Source: Corynebacterium sp. MSK297 (GTDB lineage Bacteria > Actinomycetota > Actinomycetes > Mycobacteriales > Mycobacteriaceae). From it: a DNA stretch of 53,310 bases. The stretch covers positions 1 through 53,310 of the forward strand of contig NZ_JASPGD010000013.1 of NCBI RefSeq assembly GCF_030232885.1, given 5' to 3'. Positions 25,121-34,711 of the stretch are shown piece after piece. The notes below the pieces were generated by a model. The model searched no databases, was not told the origin of the DNA, and was given only the letters and a program-made list of their open reading frames with translations. Within the stretch, counting starts at the first letter, position 1, and every line of letters starts with the position of its first letter. The position numbers and the translations under genes are program-made.

Positions 25121-26824
25121 CTAGTTCCGCGGCCCGCGCGGACCGTAGTCGAATTCCGCGGTCATCGGGCCGAAGGCCTGCAGGCCAGCAGGGGCATCTT
25201 CTGGAGCCAGGTGGATTTCCAGGAACGCACCCTTGTTGCTGTTATTAATAGTGGCGAAGGCGTCGGCAAGCTCGTCTTCAGTGCGTGCGGTATAGGAAAC
25301 CATCTCGGTTCCGGGGACAAAAACCTCCGGTAACTTGTGATAAGCCCAATCGGCGATGTCGTTGTACTCGCGGTCCATGCCCAAAATGTAGCGCTCGATG
25401 GTGTAGCCGCGGTTGTTCAACAACACGATGATGGGTTTTTGCCTCTCCCGCAGAATCGTCGACAATTCCTGGGCGGTCAGCTGGAAAGAACCATCTCCGA
25501 TGAACAACAGGTGGCGCGTGTCCGCATCCGCCATTTGGCTACCCAGCAAAGCTGGCAGGGTATAACCAATCGAGCCCCAAATAGCACTGTTGATGTAGCG
25601 CACATTCTCCGGCATCCGCTGCGGTCCCAGACCAATATTGGAGGTTCCGGCCTCCGCAATCACCGTGTCACCAGGGCGAATGAACTCGCGGACCTGCGGC
25701 CACAAGCGCGCCTGCGTCAGCTCGGCACCGGCGCGGGCCTCAAAAGGCTCAGGCAGTACTGCCTCCGGGTTCACGCTGCTGGTTTGATCGTCCGAGTTCG
25801 CCGCGCCAGCCCCGTCGGCAGCAGGCAGCCGCTCCAGCAACTCGGCCAGCACCTCCGTGGTGTCCAAGCCCACGATGTGCTCGCCGTAAATATTGACGTG
25901 CTGGTCACCGAAATCCACGATATTTTCTTCGTGCAACTCATGCGAGAAGCTACCCGAGTTCACCTCAATGAACCGCGGGGTGCAGGTGAGCAAGAAATCT
26001 GAGCCTTCCACGCGCTCGCGCACACCCGGCCACGAGGCCTTACCGTTATAGGTGCCCAAAAACAGTGGGTGCTGCTCGCTCAACAGTGCCTTGCTGGAAG
26101 CCATCTGCGCATAAGGCAGCTGAATCTTGTCGACGAGCTGGGCAAACAAATCCAAGAATCCGTGGCGCTGCGCGTCCTGGTCGACGAGCAATACCGGGTT
26201 TTCCGCCGCCGCGAATTCCTGCACCAGCCGGTCCAACACTGCCTCGAGTTGCACCGGATCCGACGGTTCGAGCGAAGTATCTAGTGGTTCCTCCGGCACG
26301 GTGATGCTCAGGTGGGAGATATCGGAGGGCAGCTGCAGGTGCACCGGTCGCTTTTCCCGCAGGCAGGTCCGCAACGCACGATCAATTTCGGTAACCGCAT
26401 TCATGGGGCTGATGCGTTCGGCCAGCGCGGTGAATGGGCGCAGCGAATCGAGCATGTTGCCGAAGTTGCCGTCGGCAAGCGTATGGTGCAGCAACCAGCG
26501 TTTTTCCGTGGCAAACAGCGGGGGAGCGCCGGCGATCGAGACCATCGGGATGTGCTCGCAGGCGGCACCGGCCAGGCCGTTGAGTGCGGAGAGCTCGCCA
26601 ACACCGTAGGTGGTCAAAAGGCACGAGACCCCGCGGGCGCGCGCATAGCCGTCGGCAGCATACGCGGCGTTGAGCTCATTGGTGCTGCCCACAAAGCGGA
26701 TGCCGTCGGCAGCTTCAATTTGCTCCAGCCAGTTCAAGTTGAAATCACCCGGCACACCAATCACTTCAGTGATGCCGATTTCTTGCAAGCGGCGGATAAG
26801 AAAATCGCCAATCGTCATGCGCAT
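25121..26824 (-). CDS. ThDP-dependent 2-keto acid decarboxylase (indolepyruvate/phenylpyruvate type)
   Basis: A 567-residue enzyme of the pyruvate/indolepyruvate decarboxylase family, converting a 2-keto acid to an aldehyde and CO2 with thiamine diphosphate and magnesium. The N-terminal domain has GVPGDFNLNWL and STNELNAAYAADGYARARG with the cofactor-activating Glu. HHTLADG carries the paired histidines of the active site. The C-terminal domain has the ThDP motif GDGSFQLTAQEL through LLNNRGYTIE. Length is normal for the family. Homologues act in the Ehrlich pathway or in indole-acetate formation; which substrate is used here is not visible. It is divergent from leuS, sharing a 61-base intergenic region with a palindrome. 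A tandem 12-base repeat (TAGTTCCGCGGC) covers the stop codon. Confidence 0.85.
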   Translation of the reverse strand: MRMTIGDFLIRRLQEIGITEVIGVPGDFNLNWLEQIEAADGIRFVGSTNELNAAYAADGYARARGVSCLLTTYGVGELSALNGLAGAACEHIPMVSIAGAPPLFATEKRWLLHHTLADGNFGNMLDSLRPFTALAERISPMNAVTEIDRALRTCLREKRPVHLQLPSDISHLSITVPEEPLDTSLEPSDPVQLEAVLDRLVQEFAAAENPVLLVDQDAQRHGFLDLFAQLVDKIQLPYAQMASSKALLSEQHPLFLGTYNGKASWPGVRERVEGSDFLLTCTPRFIEVNSGSFSHELHEENIVDFGDQHVNIYGEHIVGLDTTEVLAELLERLPAADGAGAANSDDQTSSVNPEAVLPEPFEARAGAELTQARLWPQVREFIRPGDTVIAEAGTSNIGLGPQRMPENVRYINSAIWGSIGYTLPALLGSQMADADTRHLLFIGDGSFQLTAQELSTILRERQKPIIVLLNNRGYTIERYILGMDREYNDIADWAYHKLPEVFVPGTEMVSYTARTEDELADAFATINNSNKGAFLEIHLAPEDAPAGLQAFGPMTAEFDYGPRGPRN

Positions 26825-26847
26825 GTTGTACTAGCCCTTCTGTGAAA

Positions 26848-26863
26848 ACGGGACGTATCCCGT
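26848..26863. promoter_or_regulatory. Palindrome between the decarboxylase gene and leuS
   Basis: ACGGGA-CGTA-TCCCGT is a perfect six-base inverted repeat. It lies 22 bases before leuS and 23 bases before the decarboxylase gene. A -10-like TAGACTATAA follows just before leuS, with only about 10 bases to the ATG, so the leuS transcript is probably almost leaderless and the palindrome would overlap its -35 region. Confidence 0.4.
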
Positions 26864-26885
26864 AAACCTATTAGACTATAAAACC

Positions 26886-29756
26886 ATGAGCGAAGCGCGT
26901 GAAAACACTGAAAAAACTAGTACTGGCCCGGAACACCGTTATACCCCGCAGCTTGCCAACCAGATTGAGTCGCGGTGGCAGCAGTACTGGGACGAGACGG
27001 GCACGTTCAATGCGCCAAACCCCACTGGTGATTTAGCCCCGGCAGACGGCGCCGCCCTTCCTGAAGACAAACTCTTCGTGCAAGATATGTTCCCGTACCC
27101 GTCGGGCGCGGGCTTGCACGTGGGGCACCCGCTGGGCTATATCGCCACGGATGTGTTCGCCCGGTTCAACCGCTTATTGGGCAAAAACGTGCTGCACACC
27201 TTGGGCTATGACGCTTTTGGTTTGCCGGCTGAGCAGTATGCGATCCAAACCGGCACCCACCCGCGCACGACGACGGTGGCGAATATCAAAAATATGCGTC
27301 GTCAGTTGGGTGCCTTGGGCTTGGGGCACGACAAACGCCGTTCGGTCGCTACCACCGACCCGGAGTTTTACCGCTGGACGCAATGGATCTTCCTGCAGAT
27401 TTTTAATTCCTGGTTCGATGAACAGCAGCAAAAAGCGCGCCCAATCGACGAGTTGTATCCGCTGCTGGAATCCGGCGAGCTGGCCACTAAGGACGGCCGC
27501 GAGTACGCGTCGTTAAGCGAGGAAGAAAAGGCCAAGGCCGTCGATGAATTCCGCCTGGTCTACCTGAGCGATTCCACCGTCAACTGGTGCCCTGGCCTGG
27601 GCACGGTGTTGGCGAACGAAGAGGTTACTGCCGACGGCCGCTCCGAGCGCGGCAACTTCCCGGTGTTCCGCAAGAACTTAAAGCAGTGGATGATGCGCAT
27701 TACCGCGTATTCTGACCGCCTGTTGGATGATCTGGAACTGCTGGATTGGCCGGAAAAAGTGAAATCCATGCAGCGCAACTGGATCGGGCGCTCGCGCGGT
27801 GCGGAGGTGGATTTCCGCTGCGAGGGTCACGACATCACGGTGTTTACCACGCGCCCGGACACGCTTTTTGGTGCGGAATACGTTGTGTTGGCCCCGGAGC
27901 ACCCGCTTGTCGACGCTTTGCTCTCGCCGGTTCCGTACGATGATGACGTCGACGCACGCTGGACCTATGGTCATGAGGATCCGAAGGAAGCGATTGAGGC
28001 CTACCGCAGTGACATCGCCGCGAAGTCGGATTTAGAGCGCCAAGAGAATAAGGAAAAGACTGGCGTTTTCTTAGGCAGCTACGCCACCAACCCGGTCAAC
28101 GGGAAGAAGCTGCCGGTCTTTACCGCGGACTACGTACTAACCGGCTACGGTACGGGCGCGATTATGGCTGTTCCTGCGCACGACGAGCGCGATTACGAAT
28201 ACGCGCAGGTCTTTGGCTTGCCCATCACCGAGGTTGTCGCTGGCGGGGATGTTTCTTCTGCCGCGCACACCGGTGAAGGCACTTACGTGAATTCCGCCAA
28301 TGACGATGGGCTGGACCTGACCGGCAAATCCAAGGCAGAGGCGATTGCGACGACGATCGAGTGGTTGGCTGCGCGTGAGCTAGGCGTCGAGAAGATCCAA
28401 TACAAGCTGCGCGACTGGCTGTTTGCCCGCCAGCGTTATTGGGGCGAACCATTCCCGATTGTCTACGACGAGGCCGGTCGGCCACACGCGATCCCGGAAG
28501 ATCACCTGCCGGTGGAGTTGCCGGAGGTTGATGACTACCAGCCGGTGTCCTTCGATCCGGATGATCACGACACCGAGCCACAGCCGCCGTTGGCGAAGGC
28601 ACGCGAGTGGATTGAAGTGGAGATGGACTTGGGCGAAGGCACCAAGACCTACTACCGCGATGCCAACGTCATGCCGCAGTGGGCAGGTTCGTCCTGGTAC
28701 CAGATGCGCTATATCGATCCGACGAACAGTGACGCTTTCTGCGATATCGACAACGAGCGCTACTGGACCGGGCCACGCCCAGAGTTTCATGGCCCGAACG
28801 ATCCGGGCGGAGTGGACCTGTACGTCGGCGGCGTGGAGCATGCCGTGCTGCACCTGTTGTATGCGCGTTTCTGGCACAAAGTGCTGTATGACCTCGGGCA
28901 TGTGATCTCGAAAGAGCCGTACCGTCGCTTGTACAACCAGGGCTATATCCAGGCCTATGCCTACACCGATTCCCGTGGCGTTTATGTGCCTGCCGAAGAA
29001 GTCGAAGAGCGTGACGGCGAGTTCTTCTACCACGGCGAAAAGGTGAACCGGGAATACGGCAAGATGGGTAAATCGCTGAAGAACGCGGTCGCGCCCGACG
29101 ATATTGCCGAAAACTTTGGTGCAGATACCCTGCGTGTTTATGAGATGTCGATGGGGCCGCTGGCGGATTCGCGTCCGTGGGCCACTAAGGACGTCGTTGG
29201 TGCGCAGCGTTTCTTGCAGCGCCTGTGGCGCCTGGTGGTCAACGAAAACACCGGCGAGGTGGCCGTCGTGGATGCGGAGCTGGGCAAGAAGGATCTGCAG
29301 CAGCTGCACCGCACTATCGCTGGTGTGCGTGACGACTACGAGAACTTGCGCGTGAACACCGTCGTCGCCAAGCTCATCGAATACGTGAACTACTTGACGA
29401 AGAACTACCCGGACGGTGCTCCGCGCGCTGCCGTGGAGCCGATCGCTGTGATGGTCGCTCCGGTGGCGCCGCACATCGCCGAGGAGTTGTGGACGCGCCT
29501 GGGTCACGAGGGCACGATCACCTTTGTGCCGTTCCCGAGCTTCGACGAGAAGTACCTGGTTGATGATGAAATCGAGCTGCCGGTGCAGGTCAACGGCAAG
29601 GTGAAATCGCGGGTGCAGGTCGCTGCCGATGTCTCCCAGGATGATGCCGTGGCCGCCGCGCTTGCCGACGAGAAGGTGGTGGCGGCGATCGGTGAGAAGT
29701 CCGTGGTGAAGAAGATCGTGGTGCCTGGCCGCATGATCAACCTGGTGGTGAAGTAA
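26886..29756 (+). CDS. leuS: Leucyl-tRNA synthetase
   Basis: A 956-residue class I aminoacyl-tRNA synthetase that charges tRNA-Leu in the cytoplasm. The HIGH motif is seen as [16 protein letters not shown] (HVGH, about residue 78). The KMSKS loop is [10 protein letters not shown] (about residue 725); a Gly in the third position is tolerated in LeuRS. A long CP1 editing domain lies in between, with [12 protein letters not shown] (the threonine-rich editing motif) and [15 protein letters not shown] (with the editing Asp). The C-terminal anticodon and LeuS-specific domains are complete, ending at a GRMINLVVK tail. Length is normal for actinobacteria. ATG 26886 follows a TAGACTATAA -10-like element closely. 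An essential gene, placed here next to accessory regions. Confidence 0.97.
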   Translation: MSEARENTEKTSTGPEHRYTPQLANQIESRWQQYWDETGTFNAPNPTGDLAPADGAALPEDKLFVQDMFPYPSGAGLHVGHPLGYIATDVFARFNRLLGKNVLHTLGYDAFGLPAEQYAIQTGTHPRTTTVANIKNMRRQLGALGLGHDKRRSVATTDPEFYRWTQWIFLQIFNSWFDEQQQKARPIDELYPLLESGELATKDGREYASLSEEEKAKAVDEFRLVYLSDSTVNWCPGLGTVLANEEVTADGRSERGNFPVFRKNLKQWMMRITAYSDRLLDDLELLDWPEKVKSMQRNWIGRSRGAEVDFRCEGHDITVFTTRPDTLFGAEYVVLAPEHPLVDALLSPVPYDDDVDARWTYGHEDPKEAIEAYRSDIAAKSDLERQENKEKTGVFLGSYATNPVNGKKLPVFTADYVLTGYGTGAIMAVPAHDERDYEYAQVFGLPITEVVAGGDVSSAAHTGEGTYVNSANDDGLDLTGKSKAEAIATTIEWLAARELGVEKIQYKLRDWLFARQRYWGEPFPIVYDEAGRPHAIPEDHLPVELPEVDDYQPVSFDPDDHDTEPQPPLAKAREWIEVEMDLGEGTKTYYRDANVMPQWAGSSWYQMRYIDPTNSDAFCDIDNERYWTGPRPEFHGPNDPGGVDLYVGGVEHAVLHLLYARFWHKVLYDLGHVISKEPYRRLYNQGYIQAYAYTDSRGVYVPAEEVEERDGEFFYHGEKVNREYGKMGKSLKNAVAPDDIAENFGADTLRVYEMSMGPLADSRPWATKDVVGAQRFLQRLWRLVVNENTGEVAVVDAELGKKDLQQLHRTIAGVRDDYENLRVNTVVAKLIEYVNYLTKNYPDGAPRAAVEPIAVMVAPVAPHIAEELWTRLGHEGTITFVPFPSFDEKYLVDDEIELPVQVNGKVKSRVQVAADVSQDDAVAAALADEKVVAAIGEKSVVKKIVVPGRMINLVVK

Positions 29757-29794
29757 CCGGTATTGTGACTCGGCAAACAGGCTAGACTAGGTGC

Positions 29795-30643
29795 ATGAAA
29801 CCTTATGCACGGAAACTCGCCCGCACGCTTGGCATCAGCGCTGTCATTGCTTTAGGCGTGGCGGGCTGTTCTAATCCAGAAAATCGTCCTGATCCGCAGC
29901 CTGCTGACAGTGCTGCCGACAGTGCTGCGGATAGCGCTGCGGATAGCACCGCCGATGCCGCAGCCAGTTCCAACGCAGCCAGTGAGTCTGCTGGCGCGGG
30001 ATCGGAAACCGGCTCGGCTACAGCGTCGGATTCTGCAGTGTCGGATTCTGCAGCGTCGGATACGTCCAGCAATTCGGCGTCGGCAAGCGAATCCAGCTCC
30101 AGCAAGTCGAGTTCCAGCAAGGAACCAACCCCGGCGGCTGACCTCGGCGACGGTGAGACCATCGAACCGACCATCACAGACGGCTTCTACCGTATTGCGC
30201 TGCCGGACGGCTCGTTGTGTGAGCTATCTGAAATAGTCGCGCCGGGCGAGGATGGACTGCGGTGTTTGCTGAACATCGATAAGCCGCTCAAGGATGTCAA
30301 TGGGGGCATGACGCGTGGCATCGTATTTCGTAACGGAATGTTTACTCCAGATGAACAACTTTCCACCCCCGAGGCAGCCGAGGCGTTCATGGAACGGAAT
30401 GATTCTGCCGAAGAGTTGAAGGGTGCGCAGGCTGCTGCCTTCGCTGGATACTCTGTGGTGGCGGAATCTGCTGATGAGATTGCGTTTGTCGGTGCTACTG
30501 ACGATGGCTTTGGCACGTTCTTTATCGCAGGTCAGACTGTGTCTCCGTTCTGGAACCCGACGCCAGCGTGGATTGAGGCACCGACCGTGCAGGAATACCT
30601 CGAGCGCATCATTGCTGCCGACGAAAAAGCAGGGCGTCGTTGA
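29795..30643 (+). CDS. Lipoprotein with Ser/Ala/Asp-rich repeat linker
   Basis: A 282-residue predicted lipoprotein. The signal peptide (MKPYARKLARTLGISAVIAL) leads to the lipobox VAGC. Residues 30-110 are a low-complexity linker, beginning with tandem SAAD units and continuing with SDSA/SSKSS runs, which would span the cell wall. The C-terminal domain (about 115-282) is globular, with two cysteines (SLCELSE and LRCLLN) likely to form a disulfide. Only the general type, a secreted corynebacterial envelope protein, can be stated. A -10-like TAGACT lies a few bases before ATG 29795, so the message is probably leaderless. It follows leuS by 38 bases. Confidence 0.75.
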   Translation: MKPYARKLARTLGISAVIALGVAGCSNPENRPDPQPADSAADSAADSAADSTADAAASSNAASESAGAGSETGSATASDSAVSDSAASDTSSNSASASESSSSKSSSSKEPTPAADLGDGETIEPTITDGFYRIALPDGSLCELSEIVAPGEDGLRCLLNIDKPLKDVNGGMTRGIVFRNGMFTPDEQLSTPEAAEAFMERNDSAEELKGAQAAAFAGYSVVAESADEIAFVGATDDGFGTFFIAGQTVSPFWNPTPAWIEAPTVQEYLERIIAADEKAGRR

Positions 30644-30839
30644 TCTCGTTAGTTTGCTCACAATCTAAAAAGTTTGCTTGCTTGTAACCTTGTGTGAACC
30701 TCGTATTTCCGCACGCGCTATACATTGCTTGCTATAAAGCTCCGAGTGAGTTTGAAACAGACCAATCAGTGGCAGCACGCACGTACTAGTTTCCTAGCGG
30801 GTGCGGGTTGCAAGTGCGAAGCAAGGTGTCAGGAAACGA

Positions 30840-32123
30840 ATGAAGTCACACACTTCCTCAGGGCAAACGCTCCCGGATCAGACCGCATCCGACCGTACCC
30901 TTGACGACGCTCAACAACAGCTGGAACAGGGCGTGCAGGAAAAGCAAAAGGCTCCGCGTAATCCACTGAACCGCCTCGGCATCAACACTGATAAGCAGTG
31001 GGTGAACTGGGTTGCTGTCGCCGTCAGCGTGTGGTTGTTGATCACCGCCGTTGGCGTGATCGGTGACGGCTTTAAGGCTGCCACCGGCGATCATGCAGAG
31101 GAATTGTTCGCTTTCGCGCAGAACCCACTGATCGCTCTCATGGTCGGCATCCTAGCCACTGCGTTGATTCAGTCTTCGTCGACGACCACCTCGATTGTCG
31201 TCGGCATGATGGCTGGTGGTTTGCCGGTGCAGATCGCCATTCCGATGTTGATGGGCGCAAACGTTGGCACCACGCTGACCTCGACGCTGGTCTCGTTGGG
31301 CATGGTGCGCGACAAAGAATCCTTCCGTCGTGGTTTCGCCGCAGCGTCCGTGCATGACATGTTTAACCTGCTGGCGGTGTTGATCTTCCTGCCGTTGGAG
31401 CTGATGTTCGGTCTGCTGGAAAAGGTCACCGGCTTTTTGGTTTCCGGCATGAACGCGGAATCCGAGCAAGCTGGTTTCCTGGCTACCGGCATGGAAGGTT
31501 TGGGTACTTTCATTGGCTTCATCACTGAGCCGGGCAAAGACCTGTTGGTTGCGTCGACAAGCTGGTTGCCAGAGACCATCGCTGGTGTCGCACAAATTCT
31601 GATTGGTATTGTGCTGATCCTCGGCGTCGTCAACTTCATCGGTGCGCTGCTGAAGGTCGTGATGGTTGGTAAGGCCAAAGACATTCTGCACAAGTCCTTG
31701 GGCCGAGGCCCGATCTCCGGCATTGGTGCTGGCATGGTCATCACCATGCTGGTGCAGTCTTCTTCCACGACAACCGCTCTGGTGGTTCCCCTGGCTGGTT
31801 CTAACACCTTGTCAATCCGTCAGGTCTACCCATTCACCATCGGTGCGAATATTGGTACCACGATCACCGCGCTGATTGCCGCATTCGCATTCACTGGTTT
31901 GGAAGGCCAGGTTGCTTTGCAGGGCGCGTTGATTCACCTGATGTTCAACGTTTTCGCTGCTCTGGTGATCTACGGCATTCCAGGTGTGCGTGAGGTGCCG
32001 CTGAATTTGGCTCAGGGCATCGCGAGTATCGGTGCGCGTAACAAGCTGTATATCGCAGCATGGGTGCTGGGTATGTTCCTGGTGCTGCCGGGCGTTTTGA
32101 TCCTGCTCACCACTGTATTCTAG
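30840..32123 (+). CDS. Na+/phosphate cotransporter family protein
   Basis: A 427-residue membrane protein of the Na/Pi cotransporter (NptA/PNaS) family. It carries the inverted pair of family repeats: ALIQSSSTTTSIVVGMMAGG with GANVGTTLTSTLVSLG in the first half, and LVQSSSTTTALVVPLAG with GANIGTTITALIAA in the second. The QSSS motifs bind phosphate and sodium. About eight to nine membrane segments are visible after a hydrophilic N-terminus. ATG 30840 is chosen because AGGAAA lies just upstream; a GTG 13 codons earlier has no ribosome site. It should import phosphate with sodium, as family knowledge suggests. The following small gene may be co-transcribed (64-base gap). Confidence 0.9.
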   Translation: MKSHTSSGQTLPDQTASDRTLDDAQQQLEQGVQEKQKAPRNPLNRLGINTDKQWVNWVAVAVSVWLLITAVGVIGDGFKAATGDHAEELFAFAQNPLIALMVGILATALIQSSSTTTSIVVGMMAGGLPVQIAIPMLMGANVGTTLTSTLVSLGMVRDKESFRRGFAAASVHDMFNLLAVLIFLPLELMFGLLEKVTGFLVSGMNAESEQAGFLATGMEGLGTFIGFITEPGKDLLVASTSWLPETIAGVAQILIGIVLILGVVNFIGALLKVVMVGKAKDILHKSLGRGPISGIGAGMVITMLVQSSSTTTALVVPLAGSNTLSIRQVYPFTIGANIGTTITALIAAFAFTGLEGQVALQGALIHLMFNVFAALVIYGIPGVREVPLNLAQGIASIGARNKLYIAAWVLGMFLVLPGVLILLTTVF

Positions 32124-32187
32124 GAATCACCACTCATCCCGGTGTAGAACATGCTCGCCGGTGATATGAGATAAGGAAGTAATAACG

Positions 32188-32640
32188 ATGATGGATCCGC
32201 ACCGCGACACAGGGGCTGACAATCTGCGCGGCAAGTCCGTAGAAGAACAGCTGGAAAAGATTCTGCGTGAGGCCGAAGCATCGTTAAGCGAGCTGCGTAG
32301 TGAGCTGGCGGAGCAGCGACGTCGCAAAGAGCTAAGCCTAGAGATTGAACGTTTGCCGGAGCATTTGGAAAACACCACCGTGCAGTGGTCCGTTGTGCGG
32401 GATTTTTTCTCCGAGTTGATCGGGGAGCTGCGTGAGACCCGGGAAGACAAGCTTGGGACTAGGGAAGCTGGGGAGATTGACAGTGGCGCTGCTTCTGGGC
32501 AACACCAGGATGGCGGCCACGAAGATAACAGCGACGATCTGCACAGCGACGATCAGAACGGCTTCGAGCACGGTGACCACGATGACGCACAGAACACTAG
32601 CCAAGAGAACCCATGCGAAGCGCACCGCTCACAGCGCTAG
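32188..32640 (+). CDS. Coiled-coil protein with a His/Asp-rich tail
   Basis: A 150-residue hydrophilic protein with a good ribosome site (AAGGAAG, seven bases before the ATG). Residues 15-60 form a heptad-like, coiled-coil region (EEQLEKILREAEASLSELRS and onward). The last 50 residues are rich in His, Asp, Glu and Gln (HQDGGHEDNSDDLHSDDQNG), a composition seen in metal-binding or disordered tails. It follows the Na/Pi cotransporter gene and may be in its operon. The opposite strand over the tail can encode a hydrophobic stretch, a consequence of the GAC/GAT/CAC codons, so the strand choice rests on the ribosome site and the coiled coil. No family recognised. Confidence 0.6.
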   Translation: MMDPHRDTGADNLRGKSVEEQLEKILREAEASLSELRSELAEQRRRKELSLEIERLPEHLENTTVQWSVVRDFFSELIGELRETREDKLGTREAGEIDSGAASGQHQDGGHEDNSDDLHSDDQNGFEHGDHDDAQNTSQENPCEAHRSQR

Positions 32641-32660
32641 GGTTAAAACCCTGAAGCGCT
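32633..32660. terminator. Bidirectional hairpin between convergent genes
   Basis: AGGGTT at 32639-32644 pairs with AACCCT at 32647-32652, and the flanking AGCGCT copies (32633-32638 and 32655-32660) can extend the stem past a small bulge. It sits between two convergent genes and covers the stop codon of the upstream one, so it can end transcription from both sides. The T run is weak. Confidence 0.45.
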
Positions 32661-32664
32661 AGCG

Positions 32665-34131
32665 CTAAAACCCCGATGAGCCACCCGCGCCAGAGAACCC
32701 AGAACTAAACGACGTATTCATATTCGTGCTCCCGCTGTTCGAGCTGCTGGATTGCGCCTCGACGGTGGAAGCATGCCAGCTGCTCAGCGCCCAATAAGGC
32801 ACGAAGTTATTCCATCCATAACCCGGCCGGTAATCGGACGAAGTCAATCCCGGGGCTTGCGGTGCATCCGCTTTCGATTCGTCAATATCGCTAAACTTCT
32901 GCCTGCGTAGCTCTGTTAGCGCCGCCTGATAATCACGCAGCACGATAATAAAATTGTCCAGGAAATCCTCGGAACTAGGTTCTTGGGCTAGAGTTTCGGT
33001 TCGCTGCTGGATCGCAGCCAATTCCTGGTAAAGACCGGAATCAACATTCCGCACCTTCTTTTTCGCCTCGACGACGTCGTCACGCAATGACTGCGCCTCG
33101 GTGCGCCGGGTGAGTTCATCACCATTTTCCAAAGCAAAGATCGTGTCGATGTTGTCTTCGGCATGGTGCATTTTCTTCGCGGTCGAGGCCGCGTCACTGA
33201 GCTGGCCCGCGTACTGCAGGAAAGTCTTGTCGTCGCTGCGCGGGCTGAGTTCGCTGAACTTGGAGACGTCGTCATGCATGTGCAGAAAACGGTCCCGCAC
33301 CTTGCGCCACTGGTCACGCAGCTGCTGATCCGCAAAAGCGGAGGTCAGTGAATGCGCGCGGATATCGATGGCGTCTAAACGCTGTGCGAGTGTGCCGAAT
33401 TCAACGGAAATATAGTCGAAGTCTTCCCGCGCTTGGGCGATTTTCTTTGCCCGGCTACGCCGATACCCTCCGGTTGTGGCTGCAAAACCACCACCGAGGG
33501 TTGCGGCGCCGAGACCTCCCATAACGATGGCGGAGGTACGGTTGGATTCCGCGCTATCGAAGCGCGCTTGCTCGAGGGCAGCGAGGTCGGTTGCTACGGA
33601 TGCGCCGTGGAACAGGCCGCCGGGGATATTGCCGTCTTTGACACCGGGTTTGATCGCATCCAGTGATTCGCTCAGGTGGCTGCTGTCGCGCAGTTCGAGT
33701 AATTCTGCGACGTCATCACCAGCGAAGATGAAAGCTTGCCGGGGATTAAGCCCCACGCCAACAAACAGTGTGCCGTCGGTAAAACTATCGTCGCCGATGA
33801 GCTCCGGGTGGTGATCGCGCAGGTAGTTTTCCACGGTGTCGTTGACGTTGTCGTCGTTATCTGCGAAAACAATATAGTGCAGCTGCTTGACGACGCCCGG
33901 TACTTCGAGGCGTGCGGCATCACGTTCGAGGATTCTCTCGTCTTCGGCTGTGAGTACACCGTCGGGGTTATGAATGCGCAGGGAGATATTGCTGTGCGTC
34001 GGCGAGTCGATCTTGTAGTGTGCACGTTCCGGGGAGTCATAGGTGGTGGCGATGCCTAGTGCTGCACCACCGCCAAGCACCCCGGCGCTAAGAATCGAAG
34101 CAGCGACAATCTTTCCGACGGTTGGCTTCAT
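32665..34131 (-). CDS. DUF5129-like membrane-anchored protein
   Basis: A 488-residue protein. The N-terminal hydrophobic segment (VGKIVAASILSAGVLGGGAA) is a signal or anchor. Residues 45-190 resemble the TPM-like extracytoplasmic domain (RIHNPDGVLTAEDERILERD, then VGVGLNPRQAFIFAGDD). A second hydrophobic segment (AIVMGGLGAATLGGGFAATT) follows at about residue 205, and after it a basic, mostly helical domain with long coiled-coil-like stretches. The C-terminus is Ser/Gly-rich (NMNTSFSSGFSGAGGSSGF), a feature of TPM-domain proteins. The DUF5129 assignment is from memory of corynebacterial proteins of this shape. Function is unknown; the C-terminal part is probably cytoplasmic. Confidence 0.7.
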   Translation of the reverse strand: MKPTVGKIVAASILSAGVLGGGAALGIATTYDSPERAHYKIDSPTHSNISLRIHNPDGVLTAEDERILERDAARLEVPGVVKQLHYIVFADNDDNVNDTVENYLRDHHPELIGDDSFTDGTLFVGVGLNPRQAFIFAGDDVAELLELRDSSHLSESLDAIKPGVKDGNIPGGLFHGASVATDLAALEQARFDSAESNRTSAIVMGGLGAATLGGGFAATTGGYRRSRAKKIAQAREDFDYISVEFGTLAQRLDAIDIRAHSLTSAFADQQLRDQWRKVRDRFLHMHDDVSKFSELSPRSDDKTFLQYAGQLSDAASTAKKMHHAEDNIDTIFALENGDELTRRTEAQSLRDDVVEAKKKVRNVDSGLYQELAAIQQRTETLAQEPSSEDFLDNFIIVLRDYQAALTELRRQKFSDIDESKADAPQAPGLTSSDYRPGYGWNNFVPYWALSSWHASTVEAQSSSSNSGSTNMNTSFSSGFSGAGGSSGF

Positions 34132-34182
34132 GCGCTTGATCTTACACCGCGGGGTGTGGGGTGCGGTGCGACCGCAGATGGC

Positions 34183-34548
34183 CTAGCGATGCTGCTTGCG
34201 GTTTTGCACCAGCACTGTTGTGCTGAGTGCTGTCATTCCTAAACAGTTGAGCCAGAATTCTTTGCCTAAAAACTTTGCCTTCACATGCGCGAAGATTGCA
34301 CAGGCGAAATAAGCCACGACGCCGGTGGATGCGGCAGTTGTCAGTTGCGGACTGTTTTGCGCGGTGCCGCGCACAAGCCCAAGAGCGGCCAACGACTTGA
34401 TGACGATCAGTGACCACCACCAATTTTGCGGAAAATTCACCCCATTCAGGCAATCCCGAATGAACTTAGGAGGTTTGATTGACATAGCTGCATCCCCAGC
34501 GAGAACTGCTGCCAGAAAATAATTCCCGCGCTTTACCTGTGTGTCCAT
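34183..34548 (-). CDS. Small membrane protein, DoxX-like
   Basis: A 121-residue protein with about four hydrophobic segments (NYFLAAVLAGDAAMSI, WWWSLIVIKSLAALGLV, STGVVAYFACAIFAHV, FWLNCLGMTALSTTVL). Length, four-helix layout and the AHVKAK stretch after the third helix resemble DoxX-like small membrane proteins. A -10-like TATAAGAT lies seven bases before the ATG, so the message is probably leaderless. It stands alone between the DUF5129-like gene and the MFS transporter, on the same strand. Confidence 0.6.
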   Translation of the reverse strand: MDTQVKRGNYFLAAVLAGDAAMSIKPPKFIRDCLNGVNFPQNWWWSLIVIKSLAALGLVRGTAQNSPQLTTAASTGVVAYFACAIFAHVKAKFLGKEFWLNCLGMTALSTTVLVQNRKQHR

Positions 34549-34711
34549 ACTAGGTATCTTATAGAGCCTTAATTGCTTTAGCTATCCATTGACCCAAACC
34601 TTGTGATGGCGGTGCAAGCCCTACCACTGTAAAAACTCACAGAAACGCCAGATTCTAGGGGTCGTGGAAACACGTCTTATTTTTAGGAGAATGCTTGTCT
34701 TTCCACACCAG

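Noticed and set aside
30644..30839. Search for tRNA or small RNA in the gap before the Na/Pi cotransporter gene and in other gaps
   Set aside because: No cloverleaf, CCA end or strong promoter-terminator pair was recognised by eye in any gap of the window.
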